A stretch of 64,000 nt of DNA from Nautilus pompilius (Eukaryota; Mollusca; Cephalopoda; Nautilida; Nautilidae): the NCBI GenBank assembly GCA_018389105.1, contig JACATO010000647.1:111001-175000 (forward strand), read 5' to 3'. Numbering within the stretch: the stretch's first letter is position 1; the number at the start of each line of letters is the position of its first letter. The notes under the pieces are model-generated. The model did no database searches and was not told the origin of the DNA. It saw only the letters and a program-made list of their open reading frames with translations. Positions 11,501 through 23,000 of this stretch are shown one piece after another. The position numbers and the translations under genes are program-made.

Positions 11501-13573
11501 TTTTATAAAACCCACAGAAAAGTTTTCACCCACCAATGTAATAGTTATATAAGAACGAACACACCTTTTGCCACATTGAACTGTTTCAAAATAAAATATT
11601 AACACTATTTGATTTTTCTTTTCCAGGAATATCAACTGCAGATTATGGACTATATCAAAAGGCAGATGAACTGTTTACTGGTATGACTAAATAAATAAAA
11701 AGCTATTAATGTGCATCAGTGAAAAGTTAACTAATGCACTGTGCAATTACACCTAAAAACTCCTACATTGCCCATAAACAATAAGTACTCCTGTAGCATA
11801 CAAATAACTGAGTTAATTTTAAAAATGGCTAGAAAAGTAATTTTGTATTTCATATGACCACCTATAAAACCTTAAAAACAGAAGCTACTATCACTTAGAT
11901 ACCACGTTTGCAAAGTACAAAAGTTAGTAGATATTATATTTTTTTTTTAACCACCTCCAGATACCATTCCTAAGATTCCCCAAAATTAGTAATAAAAGCC
12001 CACTCACTCTTCCTGCCCTGTCAGATCTGTCAGAAAGTAAACCGATTTAAAAAATATTTACCCAAAGTATACCGGATGGCTTGTTTATAATTAAGCTTCA
12101 TTTTTTTTCCCCCAGCTCTCTCTAAATATTGTTTTTTTTTAACAAACAGATGCATCCATCCCACCCCACACACCCCCCCCACCAAACAAAAAAAGCTTAG
12201 CTTAGCTTAGCTACTGAGGATGTTTGTTTGTTCTAATACCATTTATACTCACCAAACAGATTTCAGATCCCATTCCACATTTTTGGTCTTGGTTTTCTGC
12301 AAAAACAGAAAACATGATGACAAAGATGTTCATTTCCTCCCCCCACTCCTGCTACTTAAAAAAAAACCAAACACAAACAAAACACCTATACTTATCATTT
12401 ATCTTGACATTCATTCTAACACTGGCAAATATGGAATTCAGATATTCTTTTTTTTCAAAAAGAGAAGAGGAAATCCTGGTACAGGAGGCTTGATTCGAGG
12501 AAAAATAATAAAATGGTATACATACCAACTGTTGAAAAATCTAAACTGTTGTTGTACGTTGCAGTTGATAGTGCAAAAACTAATTTATTATTTTTTTCCC
12601 CAATGTGAACATAAAAGCTGAAACAAGAGTTTTATATGATGCTAGTAATAATAATGATAATAATAATAATGATAATAATATATAATAATAATAGTGATAA
12701 TAATAATAATAATGATGATAATAATAATGATAATAATAATAATAGTGATAATAATAATAATGATGATAATAATAATAGTGATAATAATAATAATAATGAT
12801 GATAATAATAATAGTGATAATAATAATACTAATAATATGATGATGATATAATAATAATAATATGATGATAATAATGATTAAAAAAATAGTAATAATAACA
12901 TGGCAAACATTTAAGGAAGTTGAAAATCTTTACTGGACACGAAGAGCTACTGGCTGGCAAAAATGCGATTAGACTGATGAGGAGGAGGGATGGCGGTCAT
13001 CTGTATCTGCCAGTAACGTGGAGGAGAGGGGGAGGGAAACAAACCTTAGGCGTTTATTTACTTAATTTTATCCAAAATAATAACAACAACAACAACAATT
13101 ACGGAAACAGGATGAGATTTGGAGCAGCAGCAGACTGGATAAGTAACCTACTTCCACTTTTTTTCCGGCGATTGGGTTGGACGGGGAGGGGGGGGGGCTA
13201 TCTATCCCCCAACTACTAGGCGCTTTATCCTGCACCACCCTGGGGAGGGGGGGAAGGGAGAAATTACGGATCCCTACACCCTCACGACACGAGCAGACCG
13301 GGTTGGGGGGTGGGATTCAACAAGCAAAGGGCCGAACCCCTGCGCGACTTGTTGAGCTGGGAAATCCACAATGGCGGCTTCTTTTCTCTCTCCCCCCCGC
13401 CCGCCAGGGTGGTGGTGGTGGTGGGGGTAGGAAGAGGGGGGGGGACCTAAAATATGAATTACCTTGGAGCCTTTCGGGGATCCCGACCGAGACCTGGCGC
13501 ACACCTTCGACTTCCTGCTGCCGTGGAATCTGCCGTCCGACATCGCAGAGCTGGCGGAACTTTCGCTGCTCAT
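1773..13573 (-). CDS. SNIP1: SNIP1, Smad nuclear-interacting protein 1 (two coding exons)
   Basis: Coding exons are 13573-13463 and 2561-1773, joined in phase 0 to give 299 residues. SNIP1 is a nuclear FHA protein linked to spliceosome/RES-type complexes, and in vertebrates to SMAD/p300 and cyclin D1 mRNA control (family knowledge). The first 110 or so residues are rich in Ser, Arg and Lys, with an Arg/Lys cluster near 100-110 that suits a nuclear signal. The FHA domain spans about 184-283: GRD at 198-200, SCSKQH at 212-217 and SNGT at 248-251 are the expected phosphothreonine-binding and fold residues. The stretch EDTNTYRGVVIKYS just before it closely matches human SNIP1 (EDTNTFRGVVIKYS, from memory). 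The protein is shorter than the roughly 400-residue human one, mainly in the low-complexity N-terminus and the acidic tail. It is divergent from BLOC1S3, with 391 bases between start codons. Confidence 0.94.
6215..6228 (+). repeat. Tigger terminal inverted repeat, left
   Basis: CAGGCAGTCCTTGG; it matches the reverse complement of 8308-8321 at 12 of 14 positions. Confidence 0.75.
6364..8073 (-). pseudogene. Tigger (TIGD-like) transposase pseudogene
   Basis: The relic starts MAGKSEGRYSSGG at 8073 and is followed, out of frame, by EVKCKVIKLSERGLSK, the N-terminal helix-turn-helix region of TIGD-type transposases. At 7730-7464 comes a clear match across the CENP-B-like/DDE boundary: AASADEVAAEDFLKKLAEII, then SVNKTGLFWKMPSRTYI, where the usual VDETGLFWK has lost its catalytic Asp (D to N/K context). 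Near 7180-6990 LEEFWKGFNFLDAVKNI matches the C-terminal DDE region. Reading it requires several frame changes and passes several stops, so it is dead. It stems from a plain DNA transposon and has no sign of host reuse. Confidence 0.85.
8308..8321 (-). repeat. Tigger terminal inverted repeat, right
   Basis: Read on the minus strand: CAGGCGGTCCTTGC, the partner of 6215-6228. Further inward the two ends diverge. Confidence 0.75.
8821..8891. repeat. Imperfect foldback, possible small MITE
   Basis: Arms GCAGACTA and TAGTCTGC, then AACTG and CAGTT, then CGACATGA and TCATGTCG fold around a loop near 8850. An outer pair GCAGTGAG (8778-8785) and CTCACTGC (8891-8898) extends it. The arms have uneven bulges, which is unlike a clean microRNA hairpin. 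Confidence 0.4.
12646..12892 (+). repeat. AAT/GAT compound microsatellite
   Basis: About 250 bases of AAT trinucleotides with scattered GAT and AGT units. Open frames over it (runs of Asn and Asp) are artefacts. Confidence 0.95.
13463..13573 (-). CDS. SNIP1: SNIP1 coding exon 1
   Basis: ATG at 13573-13571, then 37 codons (starting MSSESSASSAMSDG and ending GSPKGSK), then donor GTAATT at 13462. The exon ends exactly between codons. The next exon opens with KFRRKSCSPEDKSKS, so the join keeps a continuous Ser/Arg/Lys-rich N-terminus. Start choice: this is the first ATG of the open frame. A second in-frame ATG ten codons later is also possible. Other long frames over this GC-rich stretch are shadows. 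Confidence 0.8.
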
Positions 13574-13964
13574 CGGTAGCGCAGGAGAGAGAAAAAAATA
13601 CCCCCAACACCATACGAACGCGAAGGGCAAGATGGCGGACGACCACCCCGGGGCGGGCGGAGAGGGGGGGGGGAGGAGGAGGAATGTAAACCGGAACGAG
13701 CCGGTCTCGTCGTAACACGTCACGACTACGTCACCGAGTACTGTCCATCCCAGAAACCATTGCGCCGGCTCGGTGGAGAGGTAGTGTAGTAGGCACGTCT
13801 TCCCTCAGACTCCAGATAACCGGTTAGTTTCCGGACTTAAAAAAAAAAAAGAAAGTTGAATTAAACGACCTCTCCCCCTACCACCATATTGTTTCCCTTC
13901 TTTTTGGTTTCCGCAGTCGGGATGGTGGCATCCGGCATTTAGGGCGGGAGTGAAACATCCAGTG
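13574..13964. promoter_or_regulatory. Divergent promoter shared by SNIP1 and BLOC1S3
   Basis: 391 bases between the two start codons, GC- and CpG-rich against an AT-rich background. It contains a YY1-type site AAGATGGCGG at 13629-13638, a GC box GGGGCGGGCGG at 13650-13660, and CCGGAA/TTCCGG-type ETS cores near 13690 and 13829. There is no TATA box. A good 3' splice site (TTTGGTTTCCGCAG, ending 13916) lies ahead of the BLOC1S3 start, so that gene may have an upstream non-coding exon here. Confidence 0.7.
13922..13942 (+). other. Short upstream ORF in the BLOC1S3 leader
   Basis: ATG GTG GCA TCC GGC ATT TAG: six codons and a stop, ending 22 bases before the BLOC1S3 ATG. If it lies in the transcript it could lower translation of the main frame. 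Confidence 0.4.
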
Positions 13965-14072
13965 ATGGACCGACACCAGGGGAGCATCCAGACGGTGGTT
14001 CAGGGCGAGGCTTCCGAGTCGGAGGATGAAGATGCCGCGAGCGGAGCGCACGGGCCCTACGGCTTCAGCCAG
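13965..14072 (+). CDS. BLOC1S3: BLOC1S3 coding exon 1
   Basis: ATG at 13965, 36 codons (MDRHQGSIQTVVQGEASE at the start, GPYGFSQ at the end), donor GTAATG. It holds the first acidic Ser repeat. Phase 0 at its end. Confidence 0.85.
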
Positions 14073-17000
14073 GTAATGCGTGAGCCCATCTGACCGGCAG
14101 ATCCTAGTGGGGAGGGGGGGGGACAATATATCCGGGAAGCGAAACCGAGTCCACGCTACTTTCACTTGTTAACCCTGTGCGTGCCACATACCCCCCCACA
14201 CACCCTACTACTGCTCTTCGAGTCTGTATTATTCGAGACAGGTTGTTGCCATAGAGCCTGTGATACAGAATCTTTCTCGTTAGTGTACTCCCTTGTACCG
14301 ACAAATCCATATATCGCCTCCTCCCAACAAGAACTAGGAGAGATGCTAACCGTCCAAACCCTAACCCACAGTCGGTTTCAGTAGGATGCAGTCTGCTATT
14401 TTTGCACTGCGATAGATGTTTTATTAAGTGACCTGACTTCCCTTTAAACATCGTTAACACCACAAGAAACAATTCACTAAATATCTACTACCTTCTGACT
14501 TGTTGTTTGTTTTTATACTGTAGATCTGGGCATTTTTAGTAAATACAAATAGTACATTTTTAAAAAAAATTTTCCACTTTAAATTGAAAGTTTTCCTGTT
14601 ATTTTTTAAATACAGGTTTGTTTTTGTTAAAAGAAAGCTATTTTATGCAGGTGCTCTTAGCTATTGGCTGGACTCCCTCATCCATGATGCACATTTTTTT
14701 TTTTTTTGTTTTTTTTTAGATCCATTTACATGTAAAACAAACAAACAAGAAGCGAGATTTTACTCAGCAGTTCATAATATTTTGCAGCTGGTGAAATCGG
14801 AAGTGGTGATATCCGGTGAAGCATCTGAATCAGATGAAGAAATTGACACGAGTGAAGTTCGAGCCTATTTGCCTACCTTGAAAGGTATCACGTGTTTTGG
14901 ATGTTGACTGTGTGTATGGAAATGGTTGGGAGAACACCTGTAATCTTCGCGCCATTGGGTTTCTCATGGTTATTCCGGTTTTAAATCCAACCTTAAAGAG
15001 AAAAGTGACACTTTTTTTATTTTCTAAAAAGAAAGAAAGCAGCTACAGCTCTGAATTTATGCAAATTAACAAAAGGAAAATGACAAATATAGTGATAGCA
15101 AATCTGAATTCAGTGATCAGTGAACTAAGATATCTTATTTAGTGAAGAAACGCCAAGTCTTTTGGCAAGAATTTGTTTTGGTATTTTCATGCGGTTTTAT
15201 ATTTTGTGTAAATGAAATAAAAGATATCTGCACCTTGCCAAGCATTTACTAAAAAAACTAGTAAAAGTTAAGTTTTTTTTCAGAATTAGTTCTTTGAGTT
15301 CTTTTCCTTGTTTTCAGTTTTTCTAGTGAGGCCTGTTATCTACCGTGTGAACTGTTGTCTGAGGTATTGCCGCTATCAAATCAGTTTTTTTTTTTTTACA
15401 ATACCATCTTTAAGTGCCCCCTGAACTCTACAGTTAACTTTAAAAAAAATTTTTTTTTTTTCATCATGAAAATCTATTCTGGCCTGCTTCGTCATTCCTA
15501 CTGAACCTTGGCTCTTTGCTTTAGTCGACACAGGTGCTATGGGAGATCAGAACTTATCAAGCGCTTTGCCCTCTCCTGTGATCCAGCCAGTCCTGGAGAA
15601 AAAGCCAAAATATAACACGTGAGTAGAGAGAACATTAATGACGCAGACTTGATATGTTCTTTAATCACGTAATAAAACAGTCGGGATGATGTTAAAGTTA
15701 AATACCTGTACATTTTACAGCCTTTTCATATACAATATAAAGTTGTCTAAACATACAACAAGATCAGCAAATTAATCCTTCATGATTTATCTTTTATAGA
15801 AGAAGGAAAAAAAATTCAAAATTAGCTGGAAATAATAACAAATGTTTTTATTCTCTATTTTATTTTAGCTTTATCCCTTCACTATGGTATTAATTACGAG
15901 TATAATTTGATTCTGTGTTTAGATAGAGTTTAGCTATCAGATAGAAAAACTGTTCCTGACTGCTAGTTGTTACGCCATGGTAACATAGACGTTTGTGAAA
16001 GAGGCTAGCTGGTAGCTTTAGTCGTTTTTGATGAAATGTATTCACTTTAAGAAGAGAAGTGACAATTTTGATGAAAACAAAAAAATTTTTATTTAAGCCT
16101 TACCCTGAGAATATGATTTGTATTTAAATTTCTTATCTTTATGTTGTTTGTTTGCTTTGTGCTCCAGGTTACTACACGGAAAATTGAGTAAGTATCTCAT
16201 TAATATTTAAAAAAAAAAAATCATTTTGGTGGTATCCCCTCGCGCCATATTTTCCAAACACATGCTTACTACAGTCAACCAAATTGAGTGGTTTGTCCAT
16301 GGGTACCCAGAGAAGTGAAATGGTTGGTGACACCACTGTGCATTGTTTAACCCTGCCGCTATAAACTCCACCGGCTGGTTGGTTATTCTGCACATTAACA
16401 GTTCTGATACGCACCAAAAAAAAAGAAAGAAAGAAAGTTTAAAATTAGAACAGCTTAAAATATGACAGTTTTTTCAATGGAGAAATTGAGAATCAATCTA
16501 CCATCTACTGTTGCAACTGTGTTCAGTTGTATGTTTATTATTTTCTTCCTTTTCTAAGATTCACGCGGCCATGGCCAAAGGTTTTGCATCACTCTAGAAA
16601 TAAAAACTAAATTTATCTTCAAATTTTGCTCATATAGCTTAACACTGTACCCAAGCCCACTTCTAAACATCTACTTTTAAATTCTTTTAGTTGAGTCAAT
16701 TTTATGATTCATGAAGTTATTTAAAAAAAATTATGTATTTGCATATTTAGTTTTAAATTGTCACATTTTTCAATTTTGGTAACTTTTCCCACTAAGTATA
16801 AAGGAAAACTACAAAGCATATGCACTTCAATGCGTTAACATAATTATGCAAATTCAGCAAGTTTATTTTGATTTAGCAAAACTAGAAAATTCTAGGGTAA
16901 TGCGAAACCTGGCCTTGGCCATAATGTGTTACAGTTGAATGATTTATAATCTGCATGTACCACCACAAATTTTTTTTAAAAAAATTGATTGAGACATGGA

Positions 17001-20000
17001 TGCATATGTGAATAGTATATTCCTTTTTACAGCTTCGTTTGAGAAGGTAATGTTAAGTCCATTCAGCAGTGCTGGTTCTGTATCCAAATTTGGAACGACA
17101 TTTCAGGATGACAGCACTACCATCTATCTGCCAGTCCTGTGCTGAGCGAGACTGCTTGACAAAACATCGCTTGTGACTTCACACCCTCCCCTGCCTCCCA
17201 ATATCATTCTTGCTGAATATTTGAGAGACGCCTTGAAATGATGCATTAGATTCCACCTATCTTAAAGCTACTTTCTCTGGACCAGCAGCTCTCAGTACTC
17301 GCATACAGATAGTGACTAATGCCACAGGATAAATCACTATTGAAGCTGAAATTCAGATCAAAATGGGACTCCACTTATTATGGACGTTCTCCAATTTTCG
17401 GCTGCGATGACAAATGGATAACATTTTTACATAGGAAAAAATTCTTTAAAGCAGACCTTTGTAGAGACATTTTTTTATTATCTGTAAACTGCATTATGAT
17501 AGCTGTAGAATCGAAGCGGCTGCTGTCAACTAAATCACTACTGTCCAATCCCATCTTTCTTTCATTGGCATAGATGACACATCTTGTCACTGTACAACAC
17601 TTGTAGTGTCTGTCAAGAAGGTGGCAGTTCGCCCTTCTATCCACATTCTGGCAATAACTTCTTTGCTGATTCCAAACTACGAAGCAGTTCTCCCATAAAT
17701 AGTGTGATGTGGTGAAATATTGCATCTCTCTCTCTCTCTCTCTCTCACACAGACAGACAGAGAGAGAGAGAGAGAGAGAAAATCTGGAGCCAGTGATGGG
17801 ATGCCAGCAACAATCTCGGTTAGAAGATATTTTCAGAAAATCATCCTAACAGGGGACTCACTGTCAGGCTGGTTCAGAAAAGAGAAAAAAATTAAGTCAG
17901 CAACTGATGCCAAATGTATCCTGAACTCAACAGGAGATAAATGGCAACTGCCACTTTAATACCTGCTGCATTAACTTACTGCCCAGTTTTATACATATTT
18001 TGAAATTAAATCTTAAGATTTTCAATAACCATTTTTAAAAAAAATTTTCCTCCTAAATTTGTGTTACAATTAAAAAAAAAGTTTTTTCTGGTTTTTGTTT
18101 ATTTAAAAATATGATTACATTGATGCTAAATAAAACTGCTTACAGATCTCAAACCTCTCATTTATTTAATTTAGAAGATGCTTACGGCAGATTTTATATG
18201 CATACGCACGCATATAGTATTGGAAATAATCATGGAAATGGGCGGGGAACTGAGTATAAAATGCAAATAACGTGACAGAATCACATCTCATTAGTAAAAA
18301 TGAAATCTTCCGTATTACAGTCAGGTGTTAGTATAGTAGATGGTGATTGCCTACATCACAGCCAATCAGAAAGTGCCACACCTGCAGAAGGATTATAAAA
18401 GTATAGCGTGGTGAATACTGTGACTCCTAGGAAGGAAATACATGACGTTTTAGCTAGTAAAGGCTACTTAGTGGCAGATTGCAGCTTGGTTTTGTTTCAG
18501 AAAGAGCTGTATGCAAGATGCTGAGGTGGATGTGCAAAACTGGCACTGTTGACGATAGATGTTGTGAGGAAATAAAGTCGAAACTCTCCAAAATTGATGA
18601 GCACCTCAGAGTATCTTCTCTATATGAAGGATGACAAGCTAGTAGAGATCTTACAAATGACCTTGCTGTGAGTACAGATAATGTTTTTTCAACATCAGTT
18701 AGATGCACAGTGGTTTCAATGGATGGGTAGCTGATAAAACAGGAGCAACAGTGAAACCTGGAAGAAGATGCTCTTTACAAATAAGGAACCACAGTTTGTT
18801 TTAAGACAGACTGGAGAGTGGTATTACAGCTACAGTGGAGCACTGGAGTGGATCAATGCAAGTGTGGGGGCTCCATTGCATATCAGTTAAAGGTGTCAGA
18901 TTTGCATAAAACTGAAGAGACATGACTGCCAACAGGTTCAGGCAGGAGGTACTCATCCATTTCATTGGACAGGGATTCAGTTTCCAACACAACAATAACC
19001 CCATACATACAGCCAATGTGATAAAAACCTCTGAAACAAAGATGGCAATGGAGCACTCACAAAGCTACCTTGGTCTGCACACAGTCTTGATAATAAGAAC
19101 ATTGGGGCTTTATGAGGTTATGTGGCTACTGAGAAAGTCAAACAACAACCAAACGCCTTGGATGATTTGGAACAACATCCCACAGTCATACAGTGATAAC
19201 CTGTAAAGGTGTCATGCTCTATATAAAGCAAAGAGCTCACAACCAAACACTAATGCACTATAATGTACATATTTTGTTTTTTGTATATTTTCTGTAATAA
19301 TAGATTGTGTAAGTTTTATATACATCTCTAAGCTCCAATTACTCATTATTTGTGCATCAATATTTTCAAAACTCTGTGTGTGTGTGTGTGTATTATATAT
19401 ATATTTTTTTTGCAGTCTCTCCCATAATTTCAAACACTTTTTCCTGTTATGAACATGAGGTAGCCTCGTTTGTATGGTGTATGCCTGGATCTTGAGCTTA
19501 TCAGGGACTTTGAACAGATGGAGACTAAGTTTATTAACGAATACAAATACCAGAGGATGAAATTACAAGATAACAAATTACAAAAATTAGCTGTTCAAAA
19601 ATGTCATTAATAAATATGTATTTTTTTTTTACTTAGTTTTGTTTGATTGTTTATATGTAGAGTGTGTGTTGGAGGGTAATTCAATTGAAATCATGTTATG
19701 GCTTCCTGTCTCCTTTTAATAGATTAGTAAAAAAAACCTGATTGTTGAAGTTATTCTGGTAGCAATAGGCTAAATGATGATAGAAGATTTGGTCACAAAC
19801 TGATGCAGATATTGGTTGGACTACATGCATACTAGTTTGTTTTTAAAAAAGGAAAAGGTATGTAGTTGTAATAGTGGATTCCAGAATGAAATATCCCATG
19901 CATGAGATAGTAGCATGTATACGAGCACATGACTCAGCTGCTATACAGTAAAGTGATGATAATAGGTTTGGTTTAAAATTTAGATCAAACAGAACTTTTT

Positions 20001-23000
20001 CTGTTTTATTTACAGGAGAGCGTAACATGGAATTTGCTCATCACATCAGAGATGCTGTTTCGCACACATTCAAGTTTGCCACCAAAGAACTGCAGGGAAT
20101 CACTCAGCATTTGCTAAAGACACAAGCAGTTATCCAGGTGATGTATTTACATAACAAAGGCAGCTGTGAATCTATGCTGTTAAGGAAATAGGCAAAAAAA
20201 AAATAAAAAGGGGGAGGCGGATAAATATAGTTTTTGGTTTATTGCATGTTTTCTTTATTACAAGTATTTTTTTTTTTTTGGCTTACCTTTCATTTGAAAG
20301 CATCTGTTACATTTCATTATATTGATCCTTAAGAAGACAGCCTGATAGGGGACTTTCTATCTCAAATACACGCCTTAGCTAGCAGTGACTGTAGGGCACA
20401 AACAAAGACAGCAGACAATGTTAGTGGGATGACCATTGATTTTCCAGCCAACCTGGTCTAGCGGGAGGCCACAGTAGATTGTCCTGGGTTGAAGAATAGA
20501 TTATCACTTGTGCACGCGCACAGTGAGCAAGAGAAGATGAATCTGCCTTCTGCTTGGCCACTGCCGAGACACGTATATGCTCCAACTTAGTTTCAGCATT
20601 TGACAAGAAATCAACAGCCAATTTCTTATTGTGATGCTGCATGACATGAAGGTAAAATGTATTGTGAACAGTATAAAAATTTGAAATATTAAAGCTATAT
20701 TCTGCTACAAATATTTAGGGAACCATTTTAAAATTGGTGCCCTGTTCTTGAAAGTAAGGGTCTTATTTCTGGATAATATAATGGGGTTTGGTGTGATAGT
20801 CTGCTGTTAAATACAGGAGCCAGTTGTAGTTCAGAATGTTAGGTTCTGTTAAATGCAAAGGATCTTATTTTCAGAAAAAATCTGGTAATTGTGCTAAAAT
20901 TGACTTGATGCAGTCTGAGGCCATGGGCGGTTTTTGAGATTGGAATAGTGTAGTTATACATTTGATGGTTCTCGGTCTAATGATTTTAAAGTACTTAGTG
21001 ACCATAAAATTTTTTATAACTCCCAAACCATGGTGCACACATTAGCAGAAGTGTGCATGCACAGGAGATCGTAGAGGATGCATTTTTATTTTGCAGGTTT
21101 TGCTGCTGGGGCACCAATTGTGCTGTGTGATGAAAGTTAAGAGTTTTTCCTTTTGTATACAAATTTACAGGGCTGCCAGTAGTGTCAGTTTTCCCAGAGA
21201 GTTTCTCTCAAAGATTGCGTAGTGTTTGTGAAGTCTTTCTGCTAATTTAGGGATGGGTGTGCCTTTCTTCATAACAGGAGTGTGTCGAGGGCTTTGTGTT
21301 ATCCTCTCTGTTACATTTGAAGAGACAGGATCTGTGGGTGATGCACAAGATGCCTGCCTACACCTGTGAAAGTTGCAGAAATTCAACAAGTGACAAGGCA
21401 TTGAAGAATGCAGCAGTGGCCCTCAAGTCAACTGGCCCATGCCAGCAAACTGGAAGCTGGATCACAAGATGCTAAAGCTGTTTTCACACAGTCTATGAGG
21501 ACTGCAGGAGACAGAAGTGGTTAGACTTTGCCTCAGAATTTATAGCCTGTGTTCAAGTTGATGACAGTTGCTTTGACATTTTTTTTTTTAATCAATGAAA
21601 GCCATTTCCATCTTTGAGCGAACATTCACAATTGCATTACTTTGGGGTGAGGCCAGTCCCCACACACAAGTCATAGAGGTGGGTCGTCGTTGAGCCGTAA
21701 GTTTTGGGGAGTCTACAGATGATGGGTTTACAAACTGTTACAGTCACTGGTGCGTGTTAACTAACATGGTGGCACCAACCTTTCATGCAAGATAGTGCAC
21801 CATCACATGTTACCAACATCATTAAGAGCCAGCTGTGCAATGCTTTCTGTGTGCTTCTGAATGCTTGCCCAACATGGTCACCAGTGGATTTCCAGACATG
21901 GTGCTATCTGAAAGCACTGATGTACCATGTCTATCCATAGACAGCTGCAGATCTCAATACCAGCATTCAATGAAATGTTCTTGCCATACACCGCCACCCT
22001 CTGCATGCAGCTGCATACTGCCTGTTACATTTGGCAGCTGTTATTAAGTTTGCTGCCAGACACTGAATGTTAACAAGTTAAACCACTTTACCAAAACACA
22101 CACAATTTTGTTTCATGCACAAGATTTCAAAAGAAAATTAATTTTTGATGGAGGGGGTTGTTCTAATGTTAAGTTACAGTGTAACTGGTTCCTTCCTCCC
22201 TCAGTGGAAAAATTTGCAAAGTCTGCCGTCCTACACTCAAATTACAGTTAGTTTTATTTGTAGTTAGATGTGTAAAGCCGGTGCTTTAAAACTCATTGAG
22301 GATTAGAACAGGAAGTTCTTGGTGATGTGTTTATGCTTAGAAATAAAGGGAGTTATTTGGGCATTTCCCAACAGCTTGAGATTAATTCTCCAATTTATAT
22401 TTCGAGACACTTTTTTCCAGTGATTATCACCAGGATTATTCCCTAGTTGACTTGTTTTTGGCATGCAGATGTTGATGTTATTGTCTACATGGTTGGTTTT
22501 CTGTAAACCTTAATTTACATTAAATAAGGAATATTATTTTAAAAAGATGACAAATCCTTAAACATTGAATTAGTTATGGTGTAATTGCAATTCAATTTTT
22601 TTTTAAAAAAAAAATATGCAACTGGAATTATTTTGGGTTATTCAATAATTTTGGTCACCACTGTAGTAAAAAAAAAAAAAAAATACTCAACTCCAGAACT
22701 CTGTATCCATCTGAATATGAGTTTGATCCCAGTTCATGCCACTGACTAAATTAAGATTTACTGCAAATAATAGTCAGCAGCTGTCTTGAACAGAGGCAGC
22801 CAGAAAAATTTGTCAAAACAGATTGTGGAATTAATTCCAAGCTAGTAGGGAATGGCTGACTGACTTCTACATGTAGAGGATGTAAAGCATTACAGTCAAG
22901 TTCTGTTGTTGTTGAATATAACAAATACTCATATGCCACTCTTACTTAATCGTCCACCCTGCTTTTCCCTGGGATATGTGTACCTTTGTATTTTGGAATT

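Larger units (their letters stand above)
2562..13462 (-). other. SNIP1 intron 1 (10.9 kb)
   Basis: GT-AG intron with AT-rich filler, homopolymer runs and no further SNIP1 exon that I can see. Recognisable contents are a decayed Tigger transposon (6215-8321), a foldback (8821-8891) and an AAT/GAT microsatellite (12646-12892). A poly-A run at 5064-5091 may end an old retroposed copy. The parts 2562-6214, 8892-12645 and 12893-13462 otherwise hold nothing I can name. 13180-13450 is G-rich on the plus strand. Confidence 0.8.
14073..16167 (+). other. BLOC1S3 introns 1-3
   Basis: Short AT-rich introns (14073-14787, 14885-15524, 15619-16167) with strong T-tracts. Apart from a possible old repeat near 14204-14276, I see nothing in them. 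Confidence 0.7.
16188..20015 (+). other. BLOC1S3 intron 4
   Basis: 3.8 kb. Contains a CT/GA dinucleotide palindrome (17727-17780) and a decayed Tc1-like transposon (18215-19206). I see nothing else nameable in 16188-17726 or 19207-20015. Confidence 0.7.

Noticed and set aside
12636-12851. A 71-codon Asn/Asp-repeat frame
   Set aside because: Translation of the AAT/GAT microsatellite.
13177-13723. Several overlapping frames of 83-170 codons in the GC-rich promoter area
   Set aside because: They overlap SNIP1 exon 1 or G/C runs, and only the 37-codon SNIP1 frame joins in phase to conserved sequence.
17033-17046. A 14-base splice-flanked stretch (TTTTTACAG, CTTCGTTTGAGAAG, GTAATG) as a BLOC1S3 exon
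   Set aside because: Including it shifts the next exon into a frame with an early stop; skipping it gives the conserved LLHGKLRERNMEFAHHI.
22690-22930. A tRNA gene or tRNA-derived SINE suggested by GTTTGATCCCAG
   Set aside because: No matching A box or cloverleaf could be drawn; at best a very old SINE.
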